The notes: generated from the letters alone by a model not told the origin. A DNA stretch of 64,000 bases from Cryptomeria japonica (GCF_030272615.1 NC_081415.1:263736925-263800924), one strand, 5' to 3'. Positions 36,101-44,680 are shown, counted from the stretch's first letter. Translations and numbers: made by a program.

Positions 36101-38744
36101 ACAAGCTATTCAACCGCATCCCAAAAAAGCATAGGAAAAATGCACTTTGCCACTAATTTGCCATTTGTTTGATTTGTGAAGTGAGACTCCATCCACTCAC
36201 TTGAAATGAACATTTGGCTCTACCAAGGAGTTTGCAATGCAAGGAAGTGCTTGACAAATCTTGTCACCCCTAGTCAAACTAGCTCCTTGCCCTCTGTGAA
36301 GAGGCACATCATACACAACACCCTCATGTGATCGTAGATGAACTTGTAAGAATGTGAGCCTTTGCAATGCTTCTTAATCTATTTACATAGATGAACTTGG
36401 TAATAATGTGAGCCTTTTGCAATACTTCTTAATCTATTCATGTTTTCCAATGTCTTATAAGGTTAGATCAAGGTAGTCTGCTGTAAATGAGCTTAAAAAA
36501 CATAGTAGGATACTTGTCCATAAGGAGTCTCCCAACAACACAAGAAACAAGATTGTCTATAATAAATTGAACTACATTTGATGGCCTTATATCCATGACC
36601 ACCTTGTCAAACAACTTAGAGTAGTATACTCACAGATTTGATCCTATTTGATACATCAACATATTTCTAAAAGATCTTGCCAATATCCCTAGGAACTTGA
36701 TGAGTGTTCCATTCCTTCTATTTGTCTATCCATTTGACATTATGTTGCATCCAAACTTTGCTAACTGATGTTCATTAACAATATCCTCAACATCTTGTAT
36801 TGCATAATTGAGTATATTGACCCTCAATATCTCATGGGAACTAAAGCCATAGATTAAAGAAACCTTGAGGGTCTACATTGCCTCCTTCCTATGCACGAAA
36901 AAGTTCTCTCTGATGAAACTCTATTATACATCAGTTTACTGTTGCACTGTACAAGAGCCTCTGTTAAATTCTGCGCTAAACCGACAAACCTTATTCTTTT
37001 GACACTAACAACATTCAACACTTGACTTTCACTCAAGATTTAATTACACACTTTTAATACTGTGCAAACGTGGAAGATATCTATCTACCTTGCTTGTCTC
37101 TAGGACATTAAGCTGTAGGATGTTTGTGCATTCTACATTTTTTGTTGAAAATTGGCAGATCTGTAGAACTGATAGTGAGTTTACAAAATGATAACAGAAG
37201 GGGAGGTTTTTTATGCACCATAAATGATAAGGTATTTATGTTGAGTTTCATTACTTTCAAAAGTTATTTGCATAGATATTGGATAGGATTTGTGCTACCT
37301 ATTAGGCTTTAAATTTTGAATATCAGCTCTAAATAAGGCACTGATAAATATGAATATCTGATCCAAACTAGGCTCTGCTTATTGTGTATTGCAGACTTAC
37401 TCAGAGCTACGAGGTCACAATTTTGAATTGACAGCAACATTTGATTATATTGATGTAAAGATGTACGATGGGTTGGTGATTCCTGGAGGACGGGCACCTG
37501 AGTACCTAGCTCTAAATGAATCTGTTCTTGAACTGGTTAAGCATTTTTTTGATTCAAGCAAACCCATTGCTGCTATCTGTCATGGGCAATTGATTCTTGC
37601 TGCTGCAGGTGTGTTAAAAGAGAAAATGTGTACGGCATATCCTGCTGTAAAGCCTGTTGTTGTTGCTGCAGGGGGGGTATGGAAAGAACCAGAGGCATTA
37701 TCAGCATGCTGCATTGATGGTAATTTGATCACCAGTGCAGCTTGGCACGGACACCCTGAATATATAAGCCTTTTCTTGAAGTCACTGGGAGGAAAGGTTA
37801 CTGGCACAGGGAAACGTGTTCTTTTTCTCTGTGGGGTAGGCATTTGCTTCTTTGATTGTTTATATTAGTCCGTGAGCATGGAAATTAATTTCTTCTGTTT
37901 TGCAAAACTTAGAACCTTGTGATCTCTTTTAGATTTTGATTTGTTTTTTCTCCTCCGACTGGCCAATCTGTATGGATATATTAGAGCCCAAGTGCAACAT
38001 ATTTGTCTATTGAATGAATCTCTGGTCCATTGATCTCTTCTTGACACTTTTATAATCATGTTCTCCTTTTTTATGTAGGACTACATGGAAGATTATGAAA
38101 TTATTGTTCCATTCCAAGCTTTGCAATCTTTAGGCTGCAATGTTGATGCTATTTGCCCGGGCAAGAATGTTGGGGACACATGCCTAACTGCTATCCATGA
38201 TTTTGAAGGTGACCAAACATATAGTGAAAAACCAGGCCATAAATTCACTCTCAATGCTAATTTCGAAGATGTCAAGGTTGAAGACTTCGATGCTTTGGTA
38301 ATTCCTGGAGGTCGTGCTCCTGAATATCTTGCATTAAATGACAAGGTTTTATCCATTGTAAAGCTATTTGCAGAAAGTAAAAAACCAATTGCCTCAATTT
38401 GTCATGGGCAGCAGATACTAGCAGCAGCAAACATACTCAAGGTAAGTTTTTTTTGCATAAAATGGCAACTTTACTTATACCATGATTCAATGTTATGAAT
38501 ACATGTGCTTGGAAAGTGTATTATTTCATGTACGAGTTGAAATGTTGTTTCACAGGGAAAAAGGTGTACAGCATACCCGGCAGTAAAACTTAATGTATTG
38601 CTTGCTGGTGCTGAATGGATGGAGCCAGAACCAATAACTAAATGCTTTACAGATGAGAACCTAGTGACAGCAGCAGCTTGGCCTGCACATCCCGAATTTA
38701 TCTCCCACATTATGGTATTGTTAGGAATTAGTGTATCATTTTGA
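21132..38744 (+). CDS. DJ1D: DJ-1 homologue D, double DJ-1/PfpI domain (putative glyoxalase III)
   Basis: Five phase-0 exons (21132-21194, 21281-21397, 37395-37835, 38079-38441, 38556-38744) give 390 residues, close to the roughly 400 of Arabidopsis DJ1D/YLS5. Two tandem DJ-1/PfpI domains (about residues 7-195 and 203-388) each start with CGDYMEDYE, which supplies the catalytic Glu (E18, E211). Each also has the [12 protein letters not shown] loop and the nucleophile elbow ICHGQ (C122, about C315). The repeat of [10 protein letters not shown] across exon 3/4 marks the domain boundary. The protein ends LLGISVSF-like, as in the family. Known role: plant DJ-1d detoxifies methylglyoxal and glyoxal to hydroxy acids without glutathione and belongs to the oxidative-stress-linked DJ-1 family. 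Splice sites are GT-AG except a GC donor in intron 2. The frame has no lesion, unlike every other coding region here. Expression is inferred, not shown. Confidence 0.93.
21281..21397 (+). other. DJ1D: DJ1D exon 2, with GC splice donor
   Basis: 117 bp, 39 codons, [12 protein letters not shown] through FFGHQ. The exon ends CACCAG and the intron begins GCATGT. No GT nearby preserves the frame, and the codons on both sides (GHQ and TYSE) match the conserved GHQTY/GDQTY of the family. A GC-AG intron is therefore the best model. Confidence 0.85.
21640..22230 (+). repeat. Diverged tandem duplication inside intron 2
   Basis: Two copies of a ~180 bp segment, at about 21655-21835 and 22035-22215, share landmarks: AGGTCCTTTTAAGATC versus GGATCCTTTTAAGTTC, then TAGCTTATG versus TAGCTTATA, then GCACATACC and GCTCCCCT versus GCCTCCCCT. 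They are strongly diverged. No coding potential was seen. Nothing further was recognised up to 23378. Confidence 0.45.
22231..23378. other. Intron 2 sequence, nothing recognised
   Basis: No gene, transposon motif or array could be supported in this part of the intron. Small ORFs on both strands lack protein-like composition or family motifs. Confidence 0.5.
23379..23690. repeat. Short dispersed direct repeats in intron 2
   Basis: The motif GCCTCTTCGAATNATCAGCA recurs at about 23379 and 23414, and a diverged form (GCCTCTTCCAATAACCAGCA) at about 23626. The second and third copies extend ~65 bp (through CATTTGA...AGAAG). They bracket the tRNA-like block at 23490-23560. Confidence 0.65.
23480..23570 (-). 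repeat. tRNA-derived SINE-like or tRNA-relic block
   Basis: On the minus strand the block carries GGGGTTCGAATCCC, a perfect Pol III B-box (GGTTCGANTCC consensus). Around it, GGCGG and CCGCC can pair. Upstream there is TTGGTCTTTATGACC at roughly A-box distance. No full cloverleaf forms: the acceptor stem lacks its 5' partner and the T stem has mismatches, so it is not an intact tRNA gene. The best reading is a tRNA-derived SINE head or decayed tRNA copy. Confidence 0.4.
23890..25434 (+). pseudogene. LINE (L1-type) C-terminal relic: linker, zf-RVT, RNase H
   Basis: Frames shift several times but the order is that of plant L1-like ORF2. The post-RT segment is [20 protein letters not shown] (about 24030-24090). 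The zinc-binding zf-RVT follows, with the motif [20 protein letters not shown], then [18 protein letters not shown] (about 24450-24570). An RVT_3-type RNase H fills 24897-25434, with [30 protein letters not shown] and [10 protein letters not shown]. The endonuclease and RT parts are absent, consistent with 5' truncation. The RNase H frame runs directly into the LTR element inserted at 25435. Confidence 0.85.
25435..26263 (-). repeat. 3' LTR (minus orientation) of the gag-only element
   Basis: 829 bp, matches 27456-28260. It contains short internal repeats built on TTCGCTGTCCTTAAGAGA around 25790-25870. Confidence 0.88.
26330..26800. repeat. Minisatellites inside the gag-only element
   Basis: Two adjoining arrays. 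At 26305-26590 a unit of about 30-60 bp is built on CACCATGGCTACTCCCAGAG. At 26530-26790 a ~55-60 bp unit is built on CTCAAACTTCTCCCTCACAG followed by AGAAGAACTCATTAACAAGG. The long frames through both strands (26364-26846 + and 26792-26580 -) are consequences of the periodicity and are not called as genes. Confidence 0.8.
26899..27443 (-). pseudogene. Copia-type gag fragments with CCHC zinc knuckle
   Basis: On the minus strand, after the primer site, about 27370-27240 encodes a Copia gag N-terminus ([20 protein letters not shown]). A frame break follows. A second frame (27198-26899) has a basic patch ([16 protein letters not shown]) and a canonical zinc knuckle, [14 protein letters not shown], at 27042-27001. 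The middle of gag is missing or out of frame, and no pol follows before the purine tract. Gag supplied in this form could at most aid RNA packaging. Confidence 0.75.
27444..27455 (-). promoter_or_regulatory. Primer binding site of the gag-only element
   Basis: The minus strand reads TGGTATCAAAGC directly after the LTR end, the tRNA-Met-type primer site. It fixes the orientation of the element. Confidence 0.88.
27456..28260 (-). repeat. 5' LTR (minus orientation) of the gag-only element
   Basis: 805 bp, TGTTAGATTGAGG... on the + strand to CATCAACA, paired with 25435-26263. A ~20 bp deletion relative to the other LTR lies near 27880. Confidence 0.88.
28700..30363 (+). pseudogene. Unidentified transposon-like coding relic
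   Basis: A protein-like signal on the + strand moves between frames: 28706-29170 ([20 protein letters not shown], then [20 protein letters not shown] and [13 protein letters not shown]), 29280-29636 ([38 protein letters not shown]), and 29711-30363. The last part includes a Cys pair [10 protein letters not shown] heading a short coiled coil. Several stops and at least two frameshifts break it. The early part resembles the large plant mobile-element proteins with a plant-mobile-domain-like AIGLS/TGLP motif. I cannot assign a named superfamily. No terminal repeats were found. Confidence 0.45.
30364..30923. other. Intron 2 sequence, nothing recognised
   Basis: AT-rich sequence between the preceding relic and the CATTA target site. 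The first 150 bases are T-rich and could be the 3' tail of the preceding relic. No gene seen. Confidence 0.45.
30950..32408. mobile_element. TGTAATGTCCC-type LTR unit nested in the left LTR
   Basis: Begins TGTAATGTCCCTAC and ends GTAGGGGACATTACA, mutual inverted ends with TG...CA. It splits the host LTR between GCAGA (30945-30949) and ACAGA (32409-32413), a target duplication with one change. A second TGTAATGTCCCTAC start lies inside at 31343. The first ~90 bp after each start are alike, then the two diverge. It is best read as LTR material (solo or rearranged) of a separate family. No coding sequence. Confidence 0.75.
31195..31340 (+). repeat. Short degenerate tandem repeats in the nested LTR unit
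   Basis: A ~24-26 bp unit built on AAGTCAGCAAAACATATTC recurs about four to five times with substitutions (GTCAGTGAAGCACATTC, GTCAGCGAATCATATAC, GACAGCAAACGGTTCC). Confidence 0.65.
33145..34730 (-). pseudogene. Gag-like protein: coiled coil, G-patch-like, zinc knuckle
   Basis: The minus strand downstream of the primer site carries frame-broken coding sequence. About 34380-34200 is an Ala/Val/Lys-rich helical part ([19 protein letters not shown]). About 33865-33600 is a strong heptad coiled coil ([20 protein letters not shown]). The intact frame 33447-33145 has a G-patch-like segment [20 protein letters not shown]. Two Cys/His clusters follow: [14 protein letters not shown], in which the last knuckle Cys is Arg, and [10 protein letters not shown]. 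Zinc knuckles suggest a nucleic-acid-binding gag. The G-patch is unusual here. A captured host segment is an alternative. Confidence 0.6.
34731..35067 (-). repeat. 5' LTR (minus orientation) of the CATTA element
   Basis: 337 bp, TGATGGGGTGGATGG to TTCTAACT. The terminal base differs from the expected A (left copy ends TTCTAACA). It pairs with 30929-30949 plus 32409-32729. Confidence 0.85.
35120..36870 (-). pseudogene. hAT transposase relic (DUF659 to dimerisation domain)
   Basis: On the minus strand, right to left. The DUF659 box is present as a MSNG-stop-TNRRN trace (36740-36709; the family has MSDGWTDRRN). Next comes [20 protein letters not shown] near 36560, in which the family has DNASNYVAAGRLLM. 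Then [12 protein letters not shown] near 36270, and finally a C-terminal dimerisation-like segment [18 protein letters not shown] near 35430. Many stops and frameshifts break it. In a live element this protein would cut and paste DNA as a nuclear transposase. Terminal inverted repeats were not found. The CATTA element inserted beside its C-terminal end. Confidence 0.75.
36871..37394. other. End of DJ1D intron 2
   Basis: No gene recognised. The last bases TTATTGTGTATTGCAG provide the polypyrimidine-poor but acceptable acceptor of exon 3. Confidence 0.6.
37395..37835 (+). other. DJ1D: DJ1D exon 3
   Basis: 441 bp, 147 codons, [10 protein letters not shown] through RVLFLCG. It contains the [12 protein letters not shown] loop, the AICHGQ nucleophile and the rest of domain 1. 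The acceptor is TATTGCAG and the donor GTAGGC. Confidence 0.93.
38079..38441 (+). other. DJ1D: DJ1D exon 4
   Basis: 363 bp, 121 codons, [13 protein letters not shown] through ANILK. It encodes most of domain 2, including its Glu and SICHGQ nucleophile. The acceptor is TTATGTAG and the donor GTAAGT. Confidence 0.95.
38556..38744 (+). other. DJ1D: DJ1D exon 5 and stop
   Basis: 189 bp, [12 protein letters not shown] through the C-terminus and TGA at 38742-38744. The acceptor is TTTCACAG. The AT-rich sequence to about 38880 is the likely 3' UTR, with an AATATG-type element near 38850 as a possible poly(A) signal. Confidence 0.93.
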
Positions 38745-39464
38745 ACTGATGGTCATGTTACCTAAGAACTAATTGTACTTTGTATGTGCAAAAATTCTTT
38801 GTTGTATGGACCTGCTGAGTGTAATATGTAATAGAACTCTCTATTAATATGCATCAGTGTAATTGGGACACACATTTCCTGACTCTTGGGAATGTCCTTA
38901 TCTCAAATATTCTTGAATACTGCAAGTTGCAGGTACTTAAAAGGATATTGAGAAAAATGAATAACATATTCTCTTTGAGCTTGGGGAAATCTTGTGTGAA
39001 TTCATGAATTGCTTTAACTTAGTGTGAAGTCCACGAACCTGGTGCTGCTCAGTGCAAAATAAGATGCCGCAACAAATAAACAAAAGTAACTGTTTCCTTA
39101 AGAATACATGGCACTAAATGATGTTGCTCAAGAAAGAAATTTCTCAGTAAAATTACGCATCTGACATCGAATTAAAAATGTTCAATAGGTAGAAGACTTT
39201 CACCGGCTCCTTATTCATAGTTCTAGAATCAACAAATAGAATTCAAAGTAAACCCCCAAATATTTTACTACTCTAATAGGTATATTATTTATGTTTTATG
39301 TAGGTATATTATTTATGCTTTAAATTGCTATTGGTCTAGAAACTTACCATTAATGTTTAATAGTGGGCCTCACTGTGGTAGCTCATTTTTTTTAATCAAA
39401 TCCTCCTTCTATCAGATTTATGTTGGTGTCAAATCTACCCTTCTTTGTGTCTTCTTATAATATT
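38745..39464. other. DJ1D 3' UTR and downstream intergenic sequence
   Basis: AT-rich. The first ~130 bases are the probable 3' UTR. The rest has no gene or repeat that I can identify. Confidence 0.5.
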
Positions 39465-40175
39465 TTGATTAGGGTTTGAGGATCCATAGTGATATGTGTT
39501 TGATCCTATCTGCCCACCCTTGGATATTTCATCATCATGGATCCTCATAGGTCATTTTCTCCACCTGATTTACATCCATATATTTATGATTTTGACATTT
39601 TCCTAGCTTTTGTGGCCTTTTCTATTTCAATCTTCAACCCTTTTAATAAGGACGTCTTTCTATGAAGGTGGTGTTCTATCATATACTTGCACTTTGCTCC
39701 TTTGTTAAGTTGGTTAGTGCCTATCCTTTTTTTTAAAGATTCATTCATCTCACTTGTCCATGACCTTTATGTTGATCATATTTCTCCTATGGCTTGTGAT
39801 AGTGATGAGCATGCGTATGGTGCAGTTTTACCTTATGATGATTTTATATTATGTCATGGATATGAATGATGTACCTTCTTTACGTACACATGACCTTGTT
39901 GCACCTCATGATTTGTCTCTTACATGTTACAATAGCATATCCATCCCCATCAATTCATGTTCTTTAGAGGAGTTACATTGTTTCACGATGACGTGTCTTG
40001 TGATAACTATTATTTTGTATTTCATGTGAGCCCTATGGATACCAATAGACATTCTTTTACCTAATGATATATCCCATCATGATAGCATACATTGTGACAA
40101 TAGCTCCTCAGTTTTTCCAATAGAGAGAAAGAGAGTGATAAGGCGGGAGGAAGGGAGAGGTGGCGAGGGAGTGAT

Positions 40176-40177
<2 letters not shown>

Positions 40178-40244
<67 letters not shown>
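40178..40244. repeat. (AT)n(GA)n microsatellite at inner end of left arm
   Basis: About 30 bp of AT dinucleotides followed by about 37 bp of GA dinucleotides. Confidence 0.95.
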
Positions 40245-40245
<1 letters not shown>

Positions 40246-40261
40246 GTTGTTGTGGAGAGGT

Positions 40262-40760
40262 GTGTTCATCTCTCTTTTGGTGGGTACCTAATATGGCCTA
40301 TTAGCCAAGACCCATCTTGCATTATTAGCTTGAGTCTACATTCCCCTAAGTTGCACTTAATAGGGGGTGTTGGTGTAATTAATTTATTTTATTTATCTCC
40401 TAAGATATAATTACACTTTATTTAAGATTACTTAGGGAATTGAATAGGAGTAGTCAAAGCATTTCCACTTTAGGTGGACTTATCCTTTCTTAGGATGCAG
40501 AGTTATTTGTGTTGGGTGGTTGAGTTCTAACTAACTCCTACCTACCCTTGCATTTCAATGAGCCACATGTCATTATTGTGTGCTCTCATTCCCTTTTGCC
40601 TTACCAAAATAAGTAGGCTTATAGACATTGTTTATTCATCCAGCTATTTGCATCTTGATGAGAATATGGTTTGTTCTTGTCTCTATTGTTCTCTCTTGTT
40701 TTTGTGTTATTCAATTGGTCTCTAGTTATTGGGTTGCTATAGTCAATTTTTACAACAACC
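40262..40760 (+). repeat. Copia 3' tail and LTR-like spacer of the inverted repeat
   Basis: The + strand reads GGTGGGTACCTAATATGG...GACCCAT, then CCCCTAAGTTGCACTTAATAGGGGG, then TGTTGGTGTAATTAATTT from 40370. This parallels the 3' end of the Copia at 4-10.7 kb (GGGTACCTAACATGG...GACCCAT, purine tract, TGTTAGTGTAGG). A related Copia purine tract and LTR head is therefore present. The LTR-like sequence runs to about 40760 (TTTTTACAACA), and no primer site follows. Confidence 0.65.
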
Positions 40761-40768
40761 CCCCTCCC

Positions 40769-40772
<4 letters not shown>

Positions 40773-40811
<39 letters not shown>
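40773..40811. repeat. (CT)n microsatellite at inner end of right arm
   Basis: About 39 bp of CT dinucleotides. It is the complementary counterpart of the GA run ending the left arm. Confidence 0.95.
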
Positions 40812-40817
<6 letters not shown>

Positions 40818-41679
40818 TACCTCTCCCCTCTCTATATCTCTCAATCACTCCCTCACTACCTCTCCCTTCCTCCCTCCTTATCACTCTCTTTCTCTCTACT
40901 TGAAAAACTAAGGAGCTATTGTCACAATGTATGCTATCATGATGGGAGATATCATTAAGTAAAAGAATGTGTATTGGTATCCATAGGGCTCACATGAAAT
41001 ACAAAATAATAGTCATCACATGACACGTCATCGTGAAACAATGTAACTCCTCTAAAGAACATGAATTGATGGGGACGGATATGCTATTTTAACATGTAAG
41101 AGACAAATCATGAGGTGCAACAATGTCATGTTTAAGTAAATAAGGTACATCATTCATATCCATGACACAATATTACATCATCACAAGGTAAAATTGCACC
41201 ATGCACATGCTCATCACTATCACAAGCCATAGGAGAAATAGGATCAACATGAAGGTCATGGACAAGTGAGATGAATGAATCTTATAAAAAAAGATATGCA
41301 CTAACCAACTTAACAAAGGAGTAAAGTGCAAGTATATGATAGAACACCACCTTCATAGAAAGACGTCCTTATTAAAAGGGTTGAAGATTTAAATAGAAAA
41401 AGGCACAAAAGCTAGGAACATGTCAAAATCATAAATATATGGATGTAAATCAGGTGGAGAAAATGACCTATGAGGATCCATGATGATGAAATATCCAAGG
41501 GCGGGTAGATAAGATCAAACAGATATATCGCTATGGATGCTCAAAGGAGAAAACCTAGTGGGAAACCCCCACCCCCCTTCAAAAGAGAGATGAACACACA
41601 AAATAACTCTCAAAGAAGAATGAGAAGGACAAAACCTCGAGTGAGGAAAAAGGACTCCCCATAAGAGAGAATGGAGAAG

Positions 41680-42955
41680 TCAACTGACCCGCCTTGATGA
41701 AATATCTTACACCCCCAAGAGAGCTCACAAGTGATGAAACTCACTCTCTGTGAAGGGTTTGGTGAAGATGTCTACAACCTACTATGATGTAGGAAAATAC
41801 CGCAAATCAATACCTGCTATGTTGTAGGACAATACTTGCTCCTATATTAGCTCCCTGATGTAATGCATATAGATCTCGATGTGTTTAGTCCGTTGATGGT
41901 CAATCGGGCTCTTCGAGATTTGAATGACACTCTAATTGTCACAATGAAGGACTGTAGGTCATGGAGGGTGAAGTTAAACTTAGATAGAATATTCTGAAGC
42001 CAAATAGCCTCAGTAGCTGCATTGATAGACCCTCGATACTCAACCTTAGTTGAAGAGAGAGAGAGAAATATCATGTTGTTTCTTACTCTAGCAACAAATG
42101 GGGCCAAAACCAAGATGAAAGTTGTAGCCTGAAGTGAACTTATGATCATCAAGATCGCTAGCCCAATCAGAGTTTGTATACCCAACCAAGTCAAGTCATG
42201 TACCTGTTGCATAGTAAATCTCAAAGTGATGTGTACTCTACATGTAATGCAAGATGCATTTGGTAGTGTTCCAATGAAGCTCATGTGGTTCCTACATAAA
42301 GCGTGAAACCAAGCCAATCACAAAGGAAATATCAAGGTGTATGTGAGCCAAGTAGATGAGACTCCCAAAAACGTTGATGATACAAAGTGGCATCAACATG
42401 TGGAGTGGAACACTTAGCCTCAAGCTTGACTCCTGAAAGAAAGGGAGTCTATGTAGGCTTACAATCAACCATGTGGAATTGAGCTAGAAGATCAAGAGCA
42501 TAATTGGGTTGAGCAAGAGTGATCCCAAAATAAAACCCTGATATCTTAATCCAAAGAAAGTAGTGCAAAAGGTCCAAGTCATTCATAGCAAATCTCTCAT
42601 GCAAAGAAGATTTTTCACTGCCAATGATGGATGAGGTACTCCCTATAATGATCAGGTCATCAACATAGAGCACAAGTAGCAACTAAGAGTCATCCTATCG
42701 CAAAATGTAGGCATTCATATTTAAATGACATCTGGTGAATCCTGCTAACAGAAGAAGGGAATCCATCTTGGCATACCAAGCCCTAAGAGCTTGCTTGAGG
42801 CCATATCTACAGACTTCCTTGGTTTGCAAACCAAAGAAGAGTCCTCAATGAATCCTTGTGACTACTCCATGTAAATCTCCTCCTAAAGATCCTTGTGAAG
42901 AAAGGCACTCTTCACATCCATCTAATGTACAACCCAACTATGAGCTGGAGGATGA
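41680..42955 (-). pseudogene. Copia pol relic: RT and RNase H
   Basis: Minus strand, several frameshifts. RT remains: [12 protein letters not shown] near 42925, the degraded LYGLKQAPRAW region near 42780, and catalytic YVDD within LVLYVDDLIIIGSTSS (about 42672). RNase H remains near 42060-41950: STKVEYRGSINAATEAIWLQ. Gag, protease and integrase are absent. It ends close to the outer end of the inverted repeat's right arm. By motif similarity it belongs near the Copia at 4-10.7 kb. Confidence 0.8.
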
Positions 42956-43290
42956 ATGCAAAATGCAAGATGGGTGCAATTCTATGAGTGTGTGAATTCC
43001 ATTACTGCCATTCAATTTCACAAAGTTAGGCTACCTCTCTCTAACAATGTTTTGTTTCTTGTGAAGTGTTGTCCCATCTATCACACTCATAGGAACACCA
43101 CCAAAATATTAGTCCATGTTAGTACCAATAATCAAAATCAAAATAAAAGACTCCTCAAAACATTTCTTCCTATCCAAATAAGATACACTTATCTCAATGC
43201 TTAAACAAACAAAACATTTTTGTATGTTTTCTATTAGTTAAAAATCATTTTAATGCACACACATACTCATTTATGGTACATTTCATATTT
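42956..43290. other. Spacer between the Copia and LINE relics
   Basis: AT-rich, no recognised motif. A small + frame at 42956-43204 has no family resemblance. Confidence 0.4.
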
Positions 43291-44235
43291 TCCCTTTAGC
43301 TAAAGGGTTTTGCATAGCAAAATTTGGCATTGTCGAAGACATAAATTGTATTCTTTGTGATCATTTCTTCAGTTGGGATGACCGTTTTGTGTTAATGGTT
43401 AAGCCTTGGCACAAAGATTTCAATCCCTCTTTCGAAACTTTCAACAAGATGCCTTTATGGGTTAGAATCCCTAACCTTCCACTTCATCTTTGGGTGGATT
43501 CTCTTCTTGAGGAAGTGGGTGAGGCTCTTGGGGACTTCCTGATGTTTGATTCTAATTCCTTTAATATTCACCATTCTACCTATGTTCGCATCTTGGTGGA
43601 CATTGACATGTCTAAGGGATTGCTTGTAGAGATCAAACTTATGTCTCTTAAGGGCCATTGGATTCAGCCTTTGGTCTATGAAGGGATTCCCTTCAGATGC
43701 AGAAGGTGCTTTAAAACGGGTCATGTTCCTGCAAAATGTGATCTTAGTGTTGCTAAGAAACACTCCGCGTCTTGGTGGAATGGTGCTTCAACTCAACATT
43801 ATTTTATTGTGAAAATTTCTTCATAGCAAAGTTTTTCCTAGGTGGTTACTCAGGACAACCCGATTGCCACAACGGTCCCGTTGACGAATGTGGTGGGTTC
43901 CCCCATGGTGGGTGGTTCCGTTTCTTCGCGGCCTAAGATGGTTTCTGGGGGTTGTGGGTTGCATGCTGGTGTTTCTTCTGTTGAGGTTCTCCCTCCTGTT
44001 GCTGTTAGCAAGGAAGGTGATGTTGCTGGCTCATTGGTTATTGGGTCTACCCCGATTGCTGGATTCCAGTCTGCTGGGGCTGATCCTGTCTCAGGGGAGA
44101 TTGCTGGTGTGGTCCCTTTGCTTGGTTCTGTTACCAAGGTTGATTCTAGCCCCAACCTTGCTGGAGCTGCATCGCATGCTAGTCACTCCATGGCTGCTGG
44201 GTTTCTAGCACTAGATTCATTGGAGTGACAAGATG
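43291..44235 (+). pseudogene. LINE ORF1 relic: DUF4283 and CCHC zinc knuckle
   Basis: One + frame from about 43300 to 44228, with stops at 43824 and 43839. It has the plant L1 ORF1 layout. The DUF4283 landmarks are MVKPWHKDFNPSFETF, MPLWVRIPNLPLHLW and WIQPLVYEGIPF. A zinc knuckle, CRRCFKTGHVPAKC, lies at about 43698-43740. A Val/Gly/Pro-rich low-complexity tail ends in DGWIKVKHKH. ORF1 proteins bind LINE RNA in the ribonucleoprotein. The N-terminus is missing or degraded, and no ORF2 follows. Confidence 0.8.
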
Positions 44236-44680
44236 AGGCTGCTAAAGTTGAAGATGGTTGGATTAAGGTTAAACACAAACATTTAAGCGGTCCTCGCCTT
44301 CTTTTGACATGACCCTTCGATCCCACAAGAAGGCTTCCATAGGGAAATCCTAAGTTAGGGGGGTTGTCTTTACCCTTGTGGGCAGCTGGAACTTTCTTTT
44401 CTTTTTTCTCTCTGCTGCCCTTTGTTTGTTATGGTCTGCCTGCAGTTGGTTCATGGTTTGGCTTAACTTTTCAGGCAACTTTTCTCTTTGGGGTCTCTAC
44501 CCTTTCTTTGTTTTGTTTCGTCTTGAACCGGTTCTGTTCCGTTTTGTGAGCCTGACTGAATATCTCATGTTGTGGGTTGCAAGAGCCCCTTTTAAATCCT
44601 ATTTTGTACAAGATTTGGGGTCCCTTAAAAACCTATTTTTATCTAATAAAAAACATACCTTTGCATTGCAAATGAGTTGA
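44236..44680 (+). mobile_element. LINE 3' tail directly after ORF1
   Basis: T-rich, non-coding sequence ending ACCTATTTTTATCTAATAAAAAACAT, typical of the 3' terminus of plant LINEs that end in a TAA/A-rich tail. If this tail belongs to the same LINE as 43291-44235, the whole ORF2 (~3.5 kb) is absent between them. Confidence 0.5.

Larger units (their letters stand above)
21398..37394 (+). other. DJ1D intron 2, 15,997 bp, full of transposons
   Basis: Defined by exon 2 (ends ...GHQ) and exon 3 (starts TYSE...), which join in phase 0 to restore the conserved DJ-1 domain 1. It contains the LINE, gag-only LTR elements, unidentified relic and hAT relic listed separately. No complete gene is nested inside. 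It is about 90% of the genomic length of the gene. Confidence 0.88.
39465..41560. repeat. Large inverted repeat (arms ~0.75 kb, spacer ~0.53 kb)
   Basis: The left arm (about 39465-40244) is the reverse complement of the right arm (about 40773-41560). Landmarks: CCACCTGATTTACATCCAT near 39560 against ATGGATGTAAATCAGGTGG near 41440; GATAGTGATGAGCATGCGTA near 39797 against a near-perfect complement near 41200; the left arm ends in (AT)n(GA)n where the right begins in (CT)n. Identity looks about 85-90% by eye with small indels. The + strand frames 39687-39869 and 39754-40029 have some protein-like texture (HISPMACDSDEHAYGAVLPY) but no family. Confidence 0.9.

Noticed and set aside
37389-38744. 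Two separate single-domain DJ-1 genes
   Set aside because: The domain 1 end runs into CG-DYMEDYE across a phase-0 intron with good splice sites, and the known plant D-type protein has exactly this double-domain layout. Exon 3 alone lacks the domain N-terminus.
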